A stretch of 64,000 bases of DNA from Arthrobacter sp. 131MFCol6.1 (GTDB taxonomy: Bacteria; Actinomycetota; Actinomycetes; Actinomycetales; Micrococcaceae), in assembly GCF_000374925.1 (NCBI RefSeq), contig NZ_KB895541.1:560122-624121 (forward strand), read 5' to 3'. Each line of letters opens with the position of its first letter. Position 1 is the stretch's first letter. Made by a program: the position numbers and the translations under genes. The notes below the pieces were generated by a model. The model searched no databases. It had not been told where the DNA came from and was given only the letters and a program-made list of their open reading frames with translations. This document shows, one piece after another, positions 61,503 through 64,000 of this stretch.

Positions 61503-61648
61503 GTTGGCACCTCTAGTGACGTCGGGCGGAACGGGATAGTGGGCTAAAGACTACCAACGGCAGGGCAGCTGCGATTCCCGGGTGCGACTCAAACCATCCC
61601 CAAGCCGGAATGATCAGCGGATCCGTTGCACGTCAGTTGCGGGGCGCC

Positions 61649-62029
61649 CTAACTCCAGCGGTGGGATTCCAGCGCGCGAAGCAGGGGAGCGGGGTCACTT
61701 TTCAGGTGGTCGACGGGGCGGGACCCGCCGAGTTCCCGCGAGGGGGTGACCATCCAGGCCGTGAAGTAGTTGTGCGGAACCTTCAGTTCTAGCGCGCGCT
61801 GAAAAAGGTCGACGACGGTTGGGTGGAGGTGGCCGCCGGCGATGAATTGGAATCCCGGGCAGAACGTGCCGTCGTCAATGAAGACGCGGACGAGCTGCTG
61901 CATTACCGGCTCGGGGTCGTCCATCAGTTCGGTGAGGCGGCGGCGGACCTGTTCCAAGGCGGGCAGCGTGAATTCTGCCCTGATCCCTGCCCAAGTCTGG
62001 TCGTTGATCGGCTGACGGTTCAGTGCCAC
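61649..62029 (-). CDS. Small protein, possibly MbcA/ParS (DUF2384)-like, downstream of umuC
   Basis: 126 residues from GTG 62029. The second half (HPTVVDLFQRALELKVPHNYFTAWMVTPSRELGGSRPVDHLKSDPAPLLRALE) resembles the toxin-binding domain of Xre/MbcA/ParS antitoxins, whose pattern is W-L-x-T-P-n-x-x-L-G-G-r-x-P. No toxin (RES domain) gene is adjacent. It starts 7 bases after the preceding gene and is the last gene of the umuDC transcription unit. Confidence 0.55.
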   Translation of the reverse strand: MALNRQPINDQTWAGIRAEFTLPALEQVRRRLTELMDDPEPVMQQLVRVFIDDGTFCPGFQFIAGGHLHPTVVDLFQRALELKVPHNYFTAWMVTPSRELGGSRPVDHLKSDPAPLLRALESHRWS

Positions 62030-62035
62030 CGTTGC

Positions 62036-62356
62036 CTAGCCGCCGTCGCTGATGTCGTCCAGGAGCCACTGGACGGAGCGCGGATTCCGGCGCAGCGTGA
62101 AGGTGCGCAGCGACGAATTCGACCCCAGCCGGGCCGAGACGCGCCAGTATTCGCTACTGGCCAGGTTGGCGCCGCCAGCAGCGGCCAAGGGTCGGGTGGC
62201 TTGCCGGCTGTCGCCGCCGATCCAGTGCCGGGACTCGGTGGCGGGATCGACAATCCAGATCCGTCCGTCGTGCCGGATGGCGAGAGGCTTGCCAGCCGGG
62301 TCGAGCCGGACCTGAAGGTCAAGGGTTCGTGCGGGGATTTCGGTGCTGAGGGTCAT
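62036..62356 (-). CDS. Small protein next to UmuC (DUF6504-like)
   Basis: 106 residues. The short beta-rich pattern with DGRIWIVDPATESRHWIGGDS, SSEYWRVSARLGS and RNPRSVQWLLDDI resembles DUF6504-type proteins that accompany Y-family polymerases (DnaE2/ImuB or UmuC) in actinobacteria. It is 42 bases after umuC. A role in translesion synthesis is by association only. Confidence 0.55.
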   Translation of the reverse strand: MTLSTEIPARTLDLQVRLDPAGKPLAIRHDGRIWIVDPATESRHWIGGDSRQATRPLAAAGGANLASSEYWRVSARLGSNSSLRTFTLRRNPRSVQWLLDDISDGG

Positions 62357-62398
62357 GGGGTGGTCTTTCGTGGTGCGGTGCTGCGGGGTGTGTTGGTC

Positions 62399-63697
62399 TT
62401 AGGCGGCTTTGACGAGGGGGAGTTCGTCCCAGTGGGTGGTGTAGCGGGGGGAGAGCATGTCCCGTTTCATGGTCCAGTCCGGCCCGCCCCGTATGCCGGC
62501 GTGGCCGAGGCCGATGGAGCCGCGCCCGTACCGGCGGGTCACGTCTTCCAGGAGGGTTCCGATGCGGCGTTCCTCGTGCGGGTTTTCGAACAGGGCCAGC
62601 GGTGCCTGGTTGCCGGTGGGCCGCAGGTCGGTGACCATGATGCCGGCCCGGGCGTACTTGATGCCTTCCTGGATGTGGGGGAGGAGTGCGTGGGCGGCCC
62701 GGGTGAGCAGGACGGGATCGGCGGTGGGCATCGGCAGCGGCACGCACACCGAAGGGTAGGAAGTGTCGTTCGGGTTGAAGTGCGAGGTGCCGGCGAAGGC
62801 GGTGAGGACCTTGGCCTGGAGGCCGTGTTTGGCCAGCCGTGCCGAGGCCTGCTGGCCGTAGACGCTCATGACCTGCCGCATGCCGGCGGCGGTGGTGATG
62901 GGGGTGGCGAAGGAGCGCGAGAAGATGAGCTGGTCCCGGCCGATCCGTTCTTCCTCCATCGGGATGCACGGCGTGCCCTGCAGTTCCAGGACGGTGCGCA
63001 TCATGACCACGGAGAAGCGGTCCCGGATCATCACCGGGTCGGCCCGGGACAGGTCAAGGATGGAATGGAGCCCTAGGGCATTGAGGCGTTTGGTCAGCCG
63101 CGTCGCGACGCCCCAGATTTCGATTACGGACAGCCGGCCCATGAGCGCTTCCCGGGCGGCGGCGGGCACGGAGTCCCAGTGGCAGACCCCGTCGAAGGCG
63201 GGGTTGTGCTTGGCCCATTTGTTGGCCAGTTTCGCCAGGGTCTTGGTCCCGGCGATCCCGACGCAGACCGGAACCCCGACGTTGCGCCGCACGGCTGCCT
63301 TCATGGTCCGGCCCAGGGCCAGCAGGTCCGTCGGGGTGCCTTTGACGCCGAGGAAGGCCTCGTCGATGCTGTAGACCTCCAGCCAGGCGCTGTAGCGGCC
63401 GAGCAGTTCCATCACCCGGGCGCTGATGTCCCCATAGAGCTCGTAGTTGCTGGACAGCGCAACGAGTCCCCATTCCCGGGCCCGCGGGGCGAGTTTGAAC
63501 CACGGCTCACCCAGGGCGATGCCGAGGGCCTTGGCTTCCAGGGACCGGGTGACGGCGCAGCCGTCGTTGTTGGACAGGACGACGACGGGCCGGCCTTCGA
63601 GGGACGGGTCGAATGCTCGCTCGGCCGAGGCGTAGAAGCAGTTCACGTCCACGTGCGCGATCTGCGGCATCCTCCGCATCGGGGCGGGCTTAGACAT
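62399..63697 (-). CDS. umuC: UmuC-like Y-family DNA polymerase
   Basis: 432 residues from ATG 63697, which has GAGG 6 bases upstream; an earlier TTG is weaker. Catalytic carboxylates are in [16 protein letters not shown] (palm Asp) and [12 protein letters not shown] (Asp-Glu pair). [20 protein letters not shown] and [19 protein letters not shown] are the fingers/thumb regions, and a UmuC-type C-terminal little-finger domain follows. It copies damaged DNA with low fidelity. It follows the LexA/UmuD-like gene by 8 bases in an SOS-type cassette. Confidence 0.94.
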   Translation of the reverse strand: MSKPAPMRRMPQIAHVDVNCFYASAERAFDPSLEGRPVVVLSNNDGCAVTRSLEAKALGIALGEPWFKLAPRAREWGLVALSSNYELYGDISARVMELLGRYSAWLEVYSIDEAFLGVKGTPTDLLALGRTMKAAVRRNVGVPVCVGIAGTKTLAKLANKWAKHNPAFDGVCHWDSVPAAAREALMGRLSVIEIWGVATRLTKRLNALGLHSILDLSRADPVMIRDRFSVVMMRTVLELQGTPCIPMEEERIGRDQLIFSRSFATPITTAAGMRQVMSVYGQQASARLAKHGLQAKVLTAFAGTSHFNPNDTSYPSVCVPLPMPTADPVLLTRAAHALLPHIQEGIKYARAGIMVTDLRPTGNQAPLALFENPHEERRIGTLLEDVTRRYGRGSIGLGHAGIRGGPDWTMKRDMLSPRYTTHWDELPLVKAA

Positions 63698-63705
63698 GGT
63701 CTGCC

Positions 63706-64000
63706 TCAAACATGGTGCAGGCAGCGGGTCGCGACGCCCCAGATGACAAGATCCGACAAGGATGGCACCCGGATGTCCGGGTACGCCGGATTCTCCGCCT
63801 GCAGCACGACGCCGGCGGCCGTGATCCGGAGCCGCTTGATGGTCAATTCCCCGTCCAGGACGGCGATGACTACGGACCCGTCCTTGGGCTCCAGGGCCCT
63901 GTTCACGATCAGTTCATCGCCGTCGCTGATGCCGGCGCGTTCCATCGAGTCTCCGGAGACCCGCACGACGTAGGTGCTGGTGATGTCCTTGATCAGGTGC
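63706..64000 (-). CDS. umuD: UmuD/LexA-like self-cleaving protein, N-terminus outside window
   Basis: The frame is open from the right edge (bases 64000 to 63706, about 98 codons) with no start in view that matches the family, so the N-terminus lies beyond the window. The S24 peptidase core is visible: the nucleophile Ser in [13 protein letters not shown], then [10 protein letters not shown] and the general-base Lys in [12 protein letters not shown]. In the family RecA-stimulated self-cleavage produces UmuD', which activates the UmuC polymerase. It precedes umuC in the classic operon order. The SOS box would lie outside the window. Confidence 0.92.
   Translation of the reverse strand, partial: HLIKDITSTYVVRVSGDSMERAGISDGDELIVNRALEPKDGSVVIAVLDGELTIKRLRITAAGVVLQAENPAYPDIRVPSLSDLVIWGVATRCLHHV

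Noticed and set aside
61649..62029. MbcA-type antitoxin of a RES-domain toxin pair
   Set aside because: No RES-domain toxin gene flanks it, so only a domain resemblance is claimed.

Overview
The window is a high-GC actinobacterial chromosome segment. Arthrobacter or Pseudarthrobacter-like Micrococcaceae is the best guess: it has actinobacterial marker families (DUF4193 twice, a mycothiol-dependent maleylpyruvate-isomerase-type domain, HtaA, BTAD regulator), frequent GTG/TTG starts and GGAGG ribosome sites. No rRNA, tRNA, CRISPR array, transposase or phage gene was seen. All names come from reading motifs and family resemblance; nothing was searched against a database.

Layout. 1-5.1 kb: a hydantoinase/oxoprolinase-type hyuA-hyuB pair (hyuB runs off the left edge), divergent from a PucR-type regulator. 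5.2-11 kb: small housekeeping and membrane genes (thymidylate-kinase-like, DUF4333 lipoprotein, GerW-like, cyclopropane fatty acid synthase, pirin, GNAT, TMEM175 channel, CMD-family protein). 11-19.3 kb: DUF2252, a FAD/Rieske oxidoreductase, CDP-alcohol phosphatidyltransferase, a 5'-truncated cupredoxin, a CDF metal exporter and a HAMP-GGDEF-EAL protein. 19.3-28.2 kb: DUF4193, an OmpR-type regulator and histidine kinase facing each other tail to tail, amylosucrase, a single-domain HtaA protein, an HtrA-like protease without membrane anchor and a short SARP/BTAD regulator. 28.3-30.6 kb: a TsaC/YciO-type protein divergent from an SDR plus NAD(P)H-oxidoreductase operon.

30.7-41.8 kb is the central feature: a nine-gene minus-strand operon for aerobic carbon monoxide dehydrogenase in the order coxM-coxS-coxL-xdhC(YHS)-mocA-coxD-coxE-coxG-xdhC. 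Almost every junction overlaps or is a few bases long. CoxL carries the AYxCSFR signature of form I enzymes that bind the Mo-Cu site. A LysR-type regulator is divergent from coxM, and a DUF6457 gene follows it. Together these make the MoCo-containing enzyme (L, M, S), supply cytosine-dinucleotide molybdopterin (MocA), insert or sulfurate the metal (XdhC proteins, CoxD/E) and anchor the enzyme (CoxG).

42-52.8 kb holds exporters, hydrolases and stress genes, with a local patch of decay at 43.8-45.3 kb (a frameshifted gene next to a patatin gene with an internal deletion), then polyphosphate kinase 2, an ArsR-SRPBCC-SDR operon, PAS-ANTAR, TetR, and ArsR with a two-domain SRPBCC/MDMPI-type fusion. 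52.9-64 kb holds a second DUF4193 gene, a lytic transglycosylase, a histidine phosphatase, an AlkD-like protein, an operon of ribbon-helix-helix regulator, DUF4097 and DrrAB-type ABC exporter with a striking operator, lipoproteins, a NmrA-like protein, and an SOS-type umuD-umuC cassette running off the right edge with two small trailing genes.

The items most worth follow-up are the XdhC-YHS fusion inside the CO dehydrogenase operon, the shared AGAC/GTCT inverted repeats in front of two SDR operons and a TetR gene, the ArsR-controlled SRPBCC/MDMPI fusion, and the 21-base-spaced operator of the ABC operon.
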